Positions 36,756 through 47,018 of a stretch of DNA of 64,000 nt are shown one piece after another. Within the stretch, counting starts at the first letter, position 1, and each line of letters opens with the position of its first letter. The stretch is from assembly GCA_038025085.1 (NCBI GenBank), contig CM076148.1:37965691-38029690 (forward strand), read 5' to 3'. The stretch comes from Tetragonia tetragonoides. Its lineage: Eukaryota; Streptophyta; Magnoliopsida; Caryophyllales; Aizoaceae. The notes under the pieces were generated by a model that saw only the letters and a program-made list of their open reading frames with translations, was not told the DNA's origin and ran no database searches. The position numbers were made by a program, and so were the translations under genes.

Positions 36756-37596
36756 TTTATGAAAGAGAGAATATTAGAATTATAGCAGTAAATTCATTAG
36801 AGATAATGAAATATTAAAAGGTGTATAACTAGATCATAGTTTCTTAATTGGTTATCAACATCCCTCCTCCTAAACCTCAAATCACAAATTCACATTCAAC
36901 ATCATGTATTGATATCATACTCAGTACTCACGCCTCTTCATTCTAGAATTTGTCCTTTTACATGTTGTAATTAGGAGACTTTACATGTTGTGTCAAATGT
37001 CATAAATTTTATATTTTTTTTGTTCCATTCAGCTCACGTTTCAAATCATTATATTTTTAGTGGGGATTTGTCAATTTTACTAATAAAATATATTTAATTT
37101 AATGATAGGTGAAACAACATTTACTATCCCTGAAAAAATAGTAATCAAAATATTCTTTCGATGATCTAGAATCCTACTACATCACCACCTCCCCCAAAAA
37201 AAGATATACGACAAACAAAAAATAGATGTTATTTCTCTAATTTCAAGTTTTAGCTCATATGAATTTTATAATATAGACAATCCACTATGGAAATTAGACA
37301 ATCAACGAATGAATTACTAAAAAATAAATGTTACGTTCATCTAAAAGGTATTTGAGTTTGTATGGTAAAAAATATTAATTGAATTGGTGATAAGAGTTAG
37401 AATTGTTCAATGTGTCCCATATAATGCATAATAATCTTATTATATGACATTAATGATATTAAAATTATTATATTAGTGTTTATTCATATATTACTAAATA
37501 ATTTTTCATAAGTGAGAGTTATACTTATGATTTTTTATCGATATGATTCATTAACACTTTATATTAATCACGAAGCGTGCAACGAACGGACATACA

Positions 37597-38561
37597 CCTA
37601 CTATATAATAAAGGAGGTATTTTATGATTGGATTGGACGCGTCCACCTTATCAAATCACCTAAGATTAGAATTAAAAGTGTCACGTATGTGAGCCAGTAA
37701 GCTAAATAAATAACAAAAATATATATAATTAATAAAGATATAATATCAGGCGAAAAGAATAAGTTATAATTATAAACTATATAATTAAGGAGGTATTTTC
37801 TGGTTTATTAAGTTGTAATATCAGATATTCAGGTGAAAAGAACAAATTCTAAGGTCTTGTTCTTTTCAAAGAAATGGTGTAAAACGCAACAAAATGACAC
37901 GAAAGATAAACAGAATGGAATGACATAATGGACACAGAATGTGAAAAAAATAAAATATAAAGTGAGATGCAGTGTAGATTGGAAAGGAACATTCAGATTA
38001 ACTTTGTATACAACACTAATTCCAATAAATATTACATACAAGTAAAAAACTAATATACAAAATAGTATATAATATAATTTATGTCATTTTAATTTGATAA
38101 ATTATTTCAAAAATATGAATAACTACTTAGCCTCCAAAAGCATATAAGGCGCCACTAAACAAATATGTAAAATTCACAAACAATTAATGTTTAGGATAAT
38201 AAAAAGAGCTTTGACTTATAAGTTTTAGAGTTTTAACAGAGTTTGACAGTTCATAGAGCATCACCCAAGAAAAAAAAAATCTTAAAAAGTTTTTAAAAAA
38301 TAATGACAAATATATAAAAACAAAGATTGTGGTAACTTTTTTAATTTTCTATTGGTACGGACTGAAAATATTGAATGTTAATGTTTCACTAAACCTTGCA
38401 ATAATGCATAAGATTATCTTGATGTCCAACACGAATTCGCACTACTAAAGTGAAATTGCTAACATAATTCGATACTCGATATCATTTACTAACATCGTTT
38501 GAGTGTATTAATGTAAAAATATTAATACTTAACCCGTGCAACGCACGAGCTTCATAGCTAG
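37597..38561 (+). mobile_element. Helitron-like non-autonomous element
   Basis: The left end reads CTACTATATAATAAAGGAGG, the usual start motif of plant Helitrons. The right end has a hairpin CGTGC-AAC-GCACG at 38535-38547 followed 10 bp later by CTAG (38558-38561) and a T, the canonical Helitron 3' terminus. A similar start motif recurs at about 37774, and a weak hairpin-like CGTGCAACGAACG precedes the left end, suggesting a chain of related elements. No Rep/helicase is coded. Confidence 0.6.
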
Positions 38562-38989
38562 TTAAAAAGAAAGTGGAGAAAAAGTTAAACATTGGAACTA
38601 AAATATGCTAGTATCAATAAATATTACTCGTAATGTACTGAGGAAAAGGTAGAAGACAAAAACAAAACCTACATAGAGGCTGCAGCATATAGCGATGATA
38701 AACACATGAATTAAAAAACCAAGAAGAAAGAATAATGAAAAAATGCTGGCTAAGTCATTGGAACACGGGACCTGAGCAAGGGTCACGACATTCTCCAAAG
38801 TTGAAAAGCAAAACCAGCGAGACAAATAGCGCTTGTTGTATCACAAATGCATATAGTATATATATAATCCATTTACAGACCATGGGTGAGGCCATGGCCT
38901 ACACCAGCCCCCCTTGGTTCCGCCACTGATTGGAACATGAATTGATGGGAGTCAAGATACGAAAAGTCTATTATGTTTTATACTGTAGT

Positions 38990-39330
38990 TTTAAGTGCTT
39001 GTTTGGTTTTATTTATTTATTTAAGAAGTGTCCTATAAAATAACTGAAAACACCTTCCTTTTGTTGTTGGAGGTGAACGGGAAAACACCTTCATAATGAG
39101 CAAGTCTTAGATGACATTCAAATTCGGACAATTATGTAAGACATTAGTAAGGTAAGCATAATTTTGAAAGGAGAAAATCAATATTTATTCCTTAAGATTT
39201 TCTTTTTTGGCAAAGGAGGTACAAATGTCAGTACAATAAATTTACATATAACGGGGGAGAGGGATTCGAACCTGAGACCTAATGTACCCAGGATCAGATG
39301 TCAAATTGTTAATTGTGCAAAGGCAGAATG
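38990..39330. repeat. dispersed repeat, copy 1, with SINE-like part
   Basis: Shares CTTAGATGACATTCAAA, TATGTAAGACAT and ATAATTTTGAAAGGA with 44480-44832. From about 39205 on the minus strand it carries a pol III B-box-like GGTTCGAATCCCT, ends in TTTGCC plus an A-rich tail, and resembles a plant SINE. Confidence 0.6.
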
Positions 39331-39409
39331 AATGAAGGCATAATCAAGAAGGCTAGGACCTGTACAAAAAGATAAATAAGTGTGTGTAATTGATGAGGGT
39401 TTTCTTGTT

Positions 39410-40180
39410 GTCAGGTGTGAAGGGGGAAAGGAGAGATCACTTGGTGAGTTGGGAACGACGAACGGGTGTGCCTGCCTAAAGGGGAGTGGGGTTTGGGTAT
39501 AGGCATTTTGGTCAATATGAATGTTGCTCTAATTGATAAATGACATTGGCATTCCCCGTTGAAACTGAGGGTCTTGGCACCGAGTTATAAGGAGTAGATA
39601 TGGGTTGCATACTAAGTCTCTAATGGGTGGGACGTCCATGTTGCGACTGGGATACATGCTAGCTCGTGGAAATTTATTTATTTCAGAGTTTTTTTTCTTT
39701 TAGGATAGTTTTTTGCCCTTTTCCTTAGTTTTCCATACCGACTTCATTTGGAAGGAAAATGCGCTCCTTTAGGTACGGGGTTTGTGTGGACTTTGGCACT
39801 GGGAGGGAACACTAATGATTTGCATAGGAGACGGAGGCGGGGGATGATTCTTTGCATCTGTTTCTTACGCATGACTTTGCTCGATGCATTTGGGACAAGC
39901 TGTTTAATGTTTTTGGGAAGAGTGGATGGACTCTTCTAGTGTGGCAGAGTTTCTTCAGGTGAAAAATTCTAGTGTGGGATTTGGAGAAGGAAGGAAAGCA
40001 GTTACTATGGCAAATAGCTAGTTGTGAAATCTTATGGTGTCTTTGACTGGAAAGAAATGTTTGGATTTTTTGTAGAGTGGTAATGCCAGTGGATTTGCTT
40101 TGGGATAGGATCACTTATCTAGTGCCATTATGGGCTAGAGTTGTAGAGGCACTTAGGAATTATTCTATTTCCACGGTCCA
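39410..40180 (+). pseudogene. LINE reverse-transcriptase 3' relic
   Basis: The plus strand keeps landmarks of plant L1-type LINE ORF2: HLVSWERRTGVP then GLGIGILVNMNVAL (about 39435-39540), the end of the RT domain; HTDFIWKENAP (about 39737); DDSLHLFLTHDFARCIWDKL and FNVFG (zf-RVT region, about 39843-39925); and LLWQIASCEILWCL then LERNVWIF (about 40003-40070). Stops and frameshifts interrupt the frame. The zinc-ribbon cysteines are mostly lost. Not functional. Confidence 0.8.
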
Positions 40181-40800
40181 ACATAACTGGGCTAATTCGT
40201 AAATAAGCTTATTCTTGAAGGACATCTAGTCCTCATTTGCTCCTAATTTTGACACTTCTCTTTATCTTTTTGTGTGTGAAACAAATATTTTGCGGAGGGT
40301 TGGATAACATTCACTAGGGTTGGAGCACATGCAGTATATAAAATATTTTGTCGTGGGTTGGGACTTTAGGCAGCAAAATACAACAGGCAGAATTGCAATT
40401 GGCTGGCTATTTATTTCTTCGTGTCATTGAAAATAGCTAATAAGGGCGGCCACTAATACTCTTTTTCTGTATTGTCTTCTTCCTTTTGTTATTCAAAGTG
40501 TGTGACTAACAGAAATGCGGGTAAAAATGTGTTCTAACCTGGCAGGTTGCATAAGTTGCACCTTGGTGTAGCAATGCAAGAAATTGTAAGGAAAATAAAT
40601 TAAGAAAAAAGTAATAACATGAGTCTCTTGAAGCATAACTGAACCTCAAGTAATAACATGAGTTTCTTGAAGCACAACTGAAGCTCATGTAATAGCACGA
40701 GTAGTCCTCTCTGTATTTTTTTTTTTTAATGTTTTTATTCTATAAAGTGTTATAGTTGGAGACAGATGAAATATATTATGATGTATCACGTGATCTATTG

Positions 40801-42139
40801 CACATTATATACTACTAATACTGGTTGATATCCATTTTAACTATAGACTTTGTAACTATTTAACCAGGACACATTATTGTTGAAGGAAGTGTTGGAGTTG
40901 TGTCTTGACATTGGATTGACACTCACGGATAAGCACATTGAGCATCTTGAGTTCCTGATGTTGGAAGATACAAGAGCGTACTATTCTCAAAACGCCTTAA
41001 GTTGAACAAAACAAAATTCCTGTCCAGAGTATATGTTACTGGTAATGTTTTGAATATATAGTTTTTGATATAGTTTGATACGTAGCAAAATTGTAAGTCT
41101 GTAATGCGTTGTATTTTCATTTTATCTATTTTATTTGTTATACAATCAGAGAAGTGTATGAAGAAAGTAATGCGTGGACTACTTATTGCACAATTGCGCC
41201 CTGAAACCAGCTTGTTTATGCTTTGTTTTTACAGGAGCTAACAATTTAGTGAATCACAAGTGGTCTGAGTGTGGAGTAAAATTAGAGCGTCAAATAGGTC
41301 GTGTTGGGTCGTGTCGGGTTTGGTTTCATGTAGATCTCAAAATACACAAATTTAATATGAAATTGCTTATAATTAAATTTTGAGACAAATTAGTGTAATC
41401 GTGTCAGATTCGGTTTATTCGTGTTTGTGTTTAACTCACAAATTTGGGGTCGTGTTTGCACATTATATACTACTAATACTTGTTGATATCCATTTTAACT
41501 ATAGACTTTCTAACTATTTAACAAGGTTCAGCAGGAACGAGAAGATCAAGAGATTAAAGACACATTATTGTCCTGACATTGGACTGGGACTGACGGATAA
41601 GGACATTGAGCATCTTGAGTTCTTGATGCTGGAGGATACAAAAGCGTACTATTTTCAACAAGCCTCAAGTTGGACAAAACAAAATTCCTGTCAAGAGTAT
41701 ATGTTACTGGTAATGTTTTGAAAATGTAGTTTTTGATATAGTTTGATACGTAGCAAAACTGTAAATTTGTAATGTGTTGTATTTTCATTTTATCTATGTT
41801 ATTTGTTATACAGTCAGAGAAGTGTATAAAGAAGGTAATGCGTGGACTTATTGCACAATTGCGCCCTGAAACCGACTTGTTTATGCTTTGTTTTTACAGG
41901 AGCTAACAATTCAGTGAACCACAAGTGATCTGAGTGTGGAGTAAAATTAGAGTTGTCAAATAGGTCGTGTTGGGTCATGTCGTGTTTGATTTCATGTAGA
42001 TCTCAAAATACACAAATTTAATATGAAATTGCTGATAATATAATGTTGAGACAAATTAGTGTAATCGTGTCAGATTCGGTTCATTCGTGTTTGTGTCTTG
42101 TCGTGTTTGTGTTTAACTCACAAATTTGGGGTCGTGTTC
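40801..42139 (+). repeat. 658-bp tandem duplication with exon-like segments
   Basis: Copies 40801-41458 and 41459-42139 are clearly similar throughout. Each holds an open segment reading LTDKxIEHLEFLMLEDTxAYY (about 40918-40985 and 41590-41655), then TKFLSRVYVT (in another frame) before a GTAATG donor, and after a CAG acceptor EKCxKKVMRGL with IAQLRPET (about 41150 and 41813). The protein family is not recognised. Indels and a stop at the end of the first exon-like part show it no longer encodes a full product. The tail of each unit is rich in GTGTCGTGTTTGTG. Confidence 0.7.
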
Positions 42140-42818
42140 GTCTGGTGTTGTCGTGTCGTATCAAACATTGAAAGTTCTAAGTTGATGTTCTTATAGACCT
42201 ATATTTGCCAAAGTTCAGGTCCTCAACTGAATCTTCAGTTGACAATAAATTGTCTATCTGACTATTTCTATCGTTCTCCATTGTCTTATACTATCATTTT
42301 GTTTGGCTTAATAGCTCCGAGAATTATTCTTTTTATCTATTAAATTTCCATGTTATTTAGCTAGAATTGGTTAATCGTTGCTAGTTAATTGCAATCTGAA
42401 TCAATTTCAACCTAAAATTATCAGGATTGTATCATATGAAAGAGAATATGTAGGCAGCCGAAAATCAAGGAAAAAAATTCAGTGAGTGTTTTGAATTCAA
42501 TTTTCTTACTACCAATTCATGTTGTAGATTCATGTTTTATTGCTCATTAATATGTGGAACTGCTTTTAAGCATGCATAACTGCTAACTCTAAATTCTCTT
42601 TAATTTTATAAATTTTGGAGCAACGGTATGCAATTGCAAACAAGATAAGGGAATTCACAATATGTTAGAAATCGAGATAGAGGCTGATATTATGTCACTT
42701 CAATTAATTGAGTTGAAACTTGAAACCGTGATTTATTTGTTTCATTTCTAAATCTCTGAAGTACTAAATTGCTGTGATTTCCTAGAGTTTGAGAACATCG
42801 AGATAGATTATTATCGCC
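42140..42818. other. intergenic, nothing recognised
   Basis: AT-rich DNA between the tandem duplication and the gene-carrying Harbinger-like element. No supported gene. Confidence 0.4.
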
Positions 42819-43145
42819 TTATGACCTGTTTGGATATAGGCATTTGATTTCAAATTTCTCATTTGGCCCAAATCAGGTGTTTGGATAACCAAAAATTTGA
42901 TGACCTTGATTTGGGCCAAATTGAGTGTCAATTTTATAACCCTTCTAAACCTGAATTCTAAATTCACTTCTCAAAGGTCCATATTTGAAATTCAGCCCAC
43001 TTCATTCAGCCAACTTTACTCTCTCTCTTCTCCCCCTTAGCAGCAATCTAAGGTTCTATAAAGTCGGTTTCATTTTCCCATTTTCTTCACGCACGAACTC
43101 TCTCATTCTCCATTTTCTCTCTCCTCGTACATGCAGTGTTCCGCC

Positions 43146-43367
43146 ATGGAAGCACCACCACCACAAGTGAAGCAAGAACTCATCGAACCCTTCCAAACTC
43201 CGCGCAACAATATCCGGCGACCGGGACCACCACCGGCGCCGGAAAATGTGATCGAGCTTAGCGATTCTGACGACGATGATGAAATTAGGGATTCCAGAAC
43301 TCCGGCGAAGAAACAGAAGCTCACTACAAATGGCGGTTTTCCGAGCGGTTTTTCGATGAGGATGTGA
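43146..43367 (+). CDS. captured fragment, acidic nuclear-type N terminus
   Basis: A 73-codon frame in a good start context (CCGCCATGG) beginning MEAPPPQVKQELIEPF. It has a proline-rich segment, an acidic patch VIELSDSDDDDE and a basic, NLS-like PAKKQKL, then a stop at 43365-43367. SUMO-interaction-like 'VIELSDSD' tails are frequent in chromatin proteins. I cannot name the parent gene. It looks like the first exon of a nuclear protein captured by the surrounding element; whether it is expressed is unknown. Confidence 0.45.
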   Translation: MEAPPPQVKQELIEPFQTPRNNIRRPGPPPAPENVIELSDSDDDDEIRDSRTPAKKQKLTTNGGFPSGFSMRM

Positions 43368-43402
43368 AATTTCGACGCAATTTGCGGTCGTTGAGTGATC
43401 GG

Positions 43403-43759
43403 CTAGGTCGCATAGTTCTGGTGGCTAGGTCGCATAGTTCTGGCGGCTAGGTCGCTAGGTCGCATCCGCCGGCGATCCATCTTCCTCTTCACTACCAGGA
43501 GCGCCAGTGGCGAAGCGTGGTGGTGTTTCGACGTTTTTGGAGCCTTCGCTTTCTTCGATTTCTCCGGCGCTGGTGCAGGTGCCGGAGATATATCCTCCTT
43601 AAAAAGCTCCGTTGGCCTCAAAACCTTATCAATGGTGTAAATCGCTAATGGCTGTTCATCAATTAGGGTTCCAGTAATCTTCGCAGTGTCGATTTTTGAC
43701 TTGATTGTAACCTCTTGTCCTTCGTTTTGAACCGTGAAATCGAACTTCTTTTTCCCATC
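43403..43759 (-). pseudogene. fasciclin-like arabinogalactan protein fragment
   Basis: On the minus strand an open frame runs from 43759: DGKKKFDFTVQNEGQEVTIK, then TGTLIDEQPLAIYTIDKVLR, PTELFKEDISPAPAPAPEKS and a Lys/Ala-rich tail. This is the end of a fasciclin domain followed by the Pro-Ala AGP region of FLA proteins (secreted or GPI-anchored cell-wall proteins). No start, signal peptide or first part of the domain exists. At the capture border a 14-bp stretch GGCTGTTCATCAAT (43651-43664) is repeated (43760-43773). The tail runs into short repeats of GGCTAGGTCGCATAGTTCTG at about 43403-43450. Confidence 0.85.
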
Positions 43760-44479
43760 GGCTGTTCATCAATGGAAATGATATTTCAATTGTGTTTTTT
43801 CATTAATTTATGTGCAAATTCAGCAAATGAAAGAGCATATTTTGCCAAACATTGGTTGAATTTCAAATTTTGAAATTGAAATTGCATATTTACCCAAACA
43901 AGAAATTCAGATTTTAAATTTGTGAATTGAAATTCCTTGTTTTCCCAAACAACTGAATTGAATTTGAATTGCAAAATTTCAAATTTTAGAATCGAATTCA
44001 TCAAATTTAAATCAAATATTAGTATCCAAACGCACTCTTAATTTAATTGAGGATTTTTGTCCAAATGAAGATCGTTTTATGTGTGCATCTTATTATATTG
44101 TGTACTAACCCATGGCGAGAACCTATCTGCTTAGTGTTAACAGGAGAACAAATCACTTTCAGGCATGTTTGGATAAAAAGTTAAACATATTGTTGATTTT
44201 GATTTTTCTCTACTGCTTTAGACATAAGAATGCTCACATAAGGTGTAATTTTGTAGATGAGAAATGAACATTAATTTGCTGACGGTTGAGAACTATGAGA
44301 AAATCGATCAAATAAACATATTGAGAAATATAAGAAGCCTTAAATAAGATATACTCAATATACGTGAAGGGCATGGAAGACACAAAAATTCTTGCTGATA
44401 TCTTGAAATTGGAATGAGCCTGGGTCTCTCATCAAGAAGTTGTTGCTAAATGGCCTCTTTTATTTTGTTATTTGCAGAA

Positions 44480-44832
44480 GACGTTAAATTTTAATTTTAT
44501 TTTTTTATTTAAGAAGTATCCTATAAGAAAACTGGAAAACACTTTATTTATTTTTATTTTGAGGTGAATGGAAAACACTTCCACAGTGAGTCTTTAGATG
44601 ACATTCAAACTAGGACCATTATGTAAGACATCAGTAAGATAAGAATAATTTTGAAAGGAAAGAATCAACACTTAGGAGTATTTCTTAGACTATGAGAGTA
44701 GAACTATAAAACTGTTATATGGAAATGTAGTTTATGGTATTTTTGGTTTAAATAAGTTATAAAAGTCATTACAATACATATATATTGGAAATGGAAAATT
44801 CGAATCTAGACCTAATATAATCAGCACCTCAA
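44480..44832. repeat. dispersed repeat, copy 2
   Basis: Second copy of the repeat at 38990-39330, in the same orientation, sharing TTAGATGACATTCAAA, ATGTAAGACAT and AATTTTGAAAGGA. It is split at its right end by the retroposed insertion at 44833-45368. Confidence 0.65.
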
Positions 44833-45368
44833 AAAACCCTAATTTTTTTCTTTTGCCTCTTCTCATCTTTCATTATAGTTTCAGGTCAGGAGGACCGATT
44901 TAGGTCATTCCTGGCCTGTATTTGATGTTCTTCATCTAGTTTGACCCTAATTTCTACTCTTTTTCGCTTTAGGTGGAATAAATTTCTCTCCCTTTGTGGA
45001 GTTCATTGGTATATTCATTTCTTCCTTTTCGTAGGATTCTCTTTTCGCCTATAGTGCGATATCTATTTTATAGATTCAATATGTATTTGGGGACCGGATA
45101 TACATACAACCGATGTATCAAACAAAGTTTTGTAGGCAAGTGATTGCTTGCTTGCGGTGAAGATCTCCACTTCCATCAAAGATGAAGATACATCAAAGGA
45201 AGCACATGGTTACTATGCACGTTGGGAGTCGCACCGAGGTGTCCTTGTCAATTGTCTTGTAAGCAAAAATTGTGCTGTTATTCTTGGTTTAGTATATTTT
45301 AGGGTTATTTTGATTGTAGATGCCGTATGACTTTTCTATTAATGAAAATTTCCTATTCCCCCTCAAAA
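44833..45368 (+). mobile_element. retroposed insertion with 20-bp TSD
   Basis: A 536-bp insert flanked by a perfect 20-bp direct repeat, TAATATAATCAGCACCTCAA, at 44813-44832 and 45369-45388. This length is typical of LINE-driven target-primed insertion. It ends in ATTAATGAAAATTTCC plus a short C/A tail, reminiscent of plant LINE 3' ends. A 60-codon open frame at 45148-45330 has no recognisable domain. It is either a 5'-truncated LINE or a retroposed transcript. Confidence 0.8.
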
Positions 45369-45497
45369 TAATATAATCAGCACCTCAATCTTAACTAATG
45401 TATACATTTTTAGTTGGAAATGTTGTTAAAGTTTCAAACGATAGTACAATATAAATTTCACCCGATCATATATACAGTTAAATAATTGATTGGTTTA

Positions 45498-45690
45498 CCG
45501 ATAAATGCTTGGTGTACGTGAGTGGTTTGACACTCTCATCGCATAAGCCAGGTCAATGGTTCGAATCTTGTGAATGGAGAAATTATTTAGTGAGAGCCCG
45601 TTACCACTTTGTAGGCTAAACTGGTGCGAATATGATTTGTCTTGCCCGAAAAACATAGGGTGAACTTTTGATTAAACCAAAAAAAAAAAA
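45498..45690 (+). mobile_element. SINE
   Basis: A 190-bp element with a pol III promoter-like 5' part (A-box-like GTGTACGTGAGTGG, B-box ATGGTTCGAATCTTG at about 45556) and a poly(A) tail of about 11. Flanks TTGATTGGTTTA (45486-45497) and TTGATTAGTTTTA (45692-45704) form the target duplication with one mismatch. Confidence 0.8.
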
Positions 45691-45879
45691 TTTGATTAGT
45701 TTTAGCACCCAAAAAAAGAAAAAAAATCTTAATTTCTTTGTCACTAATTAAAAAAAAAACACTTAATTTTATACAATGTACCTATTGTCAAATTGACCAA
45801 AATTCAGCACTATATATGCATATACGTCCCCACTCGCCACTGCCCATGCCCTTCGGCCTCACCACTTCCTCTAACTTCC

Positions 45880-45881
<2 letters not shown>

Positions 45882-45946
<65 letters not shown>
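45882..45946. repeat. (CT)n microsatellite
   Basis: About 65 bp of CT dinucleotides roughly 250 bp upstream of the first beta-glucosidase ATG, in its presumed leader or promoter. Confidence 0.95.
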
Positions 45947-45949
<3 letters not shown>

Positions 45950-46743
45950 AATTCCATGAACACGACTTATTACACCAAGACACCATCATTACCGGCATTT
46001 CCATTTAGCCATTAAATTTTCTCAACAAAAACACAAGTTTTCTTTCCTTTGTTTTTCCTCTTTATTTGCTCTATATGCCTCTTTGCTCTATATGTACAAA
46101 TATTTATTTTTCTGGCCCCTTATCATTTTATACACAAAGGAAACTACAAACCCAAAGGCATATACATCTTCTATCTCTTGAGATCAAACCATGATTTCAA
46201 GAAATAAAATTTTTATTATTTTCTTCATTCATTTTTTACTTGCTATAATTCATACCTATGGTGATTGCTCTACAAATATAAGTAGAAGGAGTTTTCCGAA
46301 GGGCTTTGTCTTTGGTACTGCATCTTCAGCTTTTCAGGTTCGTCATTTTTATTTTATTTTATTTTGTTTCTCTTTTGTACATTTTCTTTTTGGAATAAAT
46401 GTGTTTTTATTGGTGTTTTCAGTTTTGGTCATCATGTGATATGTTCTTTGTATGGTTATGTGATTTTTATTTGTTTTTTTGCCTGTCTTTTGGTTGTATA
46501 TATATGTAAAAAAAAATTGTATATGTGGTGAAAATCAAGGGATGAAGGAATAAATCATTGCTTCTAGCTTCTTCTGTTAATTAGGAGAGCAATCATAACC
46601 AAAACCAAAAAGCATTGTGAAAGGAACGAAAACTTAAAGCAAAAAGCAGCAAATAAAGAAGACAATCCCTTTGAAGAAAGATATAGTATAATGTGTGGCT
46701 TTTAAAAGATTCGTCACTAATGTATGTAGAATATAGTACATAA

Positions 46744-47015
46744 GGCTCTGTTTGATTCACCTTAATTTTACTTAAATTCAATTCAGTTCAGTTCATGTGT
46801 AACTTTATTACTAATATAACTTTTTATTCCGAAATAATTTCATGATGAAAATTATATCATCGGAAAGATCTCAAAGCATACTTTCAAATGAGTCCAATAT
46901 TGACTATGTTTGGACGAATTTTAAATGGTTAACGGTCAAGTTCAAATAATCTATTAAGTTCAGTTCAGATCAGTTCAGTTCAGATCAGTTTTATCTAGGT
47001 GAATCAAACGGAACC
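46744..47015. mobile_element. Tourist-like MITE with CTGAA repeats, copy B
   Basis: In intron 1 of the beta-glucosidase pseudogene. Ends GGCTCTGTTTGATTCACC and, reversed, GGTTCCGTTTGATTCACC, with TAA at 46741-46743 and 47016-47018. Same family as 35071-35367, opposite orientation; the shared core includes AGTCCAATATTGACTATG on one strand. Confidence 0.9.
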
Positions 47016-47018
47016 TAA

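Larger units (their letters stand above)
34558..38928. mobile_element. candidate 4.4-kb hAT-type element, composite
   Basis: The left end TAGTGGCGGAGTCAG and right end, reversed, CAGTGGCGGAACCAAG match the hAT terminal motif seen at 599-794. Both are followed inward by a run of G. Flanks ATTGAAAT and ATTGGAAC agree at 6 of 8 positions. No transposase is seen; the interior holds Tourist, Stowaway and Helitron-like pieces. The two ends may belong to different insertions. Confidence 0.35.
42822..44037. mobile_element. Harbinger/Tourist-type element with captured genes
   Basis: Inverted ends: the left is TGACCTGTTTGGATATAGGC followed by ATTTGATTTCAAATTT; the right, reversed, is GAGTGCGTTTGGATACTAAT followed by ATTTGATTTAAATTTG. 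TTA lies on both sides (42819-42821 and 44038-44040), as for PIF/Harbinger elements. The 1.2-kb interior holds no transposase but two unrelated gene pieces, one on each strand (43146-43367 and 43403-43759). This is the structure of a Pack-type transposon. Confidence 0.7.

Noticed and set aside
38929..38936. Target duplication proving a single 4.4-kb hAT element
   Set aside because: Only 6 of 8 bases match the left flank, and the interior holds several unrelated elements; kept as a low-confidence feature only.
39245..39285. Possible tRNA gene (TTCGAACC box)
   Set aside because: Only a B-box-like stretch on the minus strand without a cloverleaf; better explained as a SINE part.
45148..45330. 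60-codon open frame in the retroposed insert
   Set aside because: No domain, and the insert is short and repeat-like.
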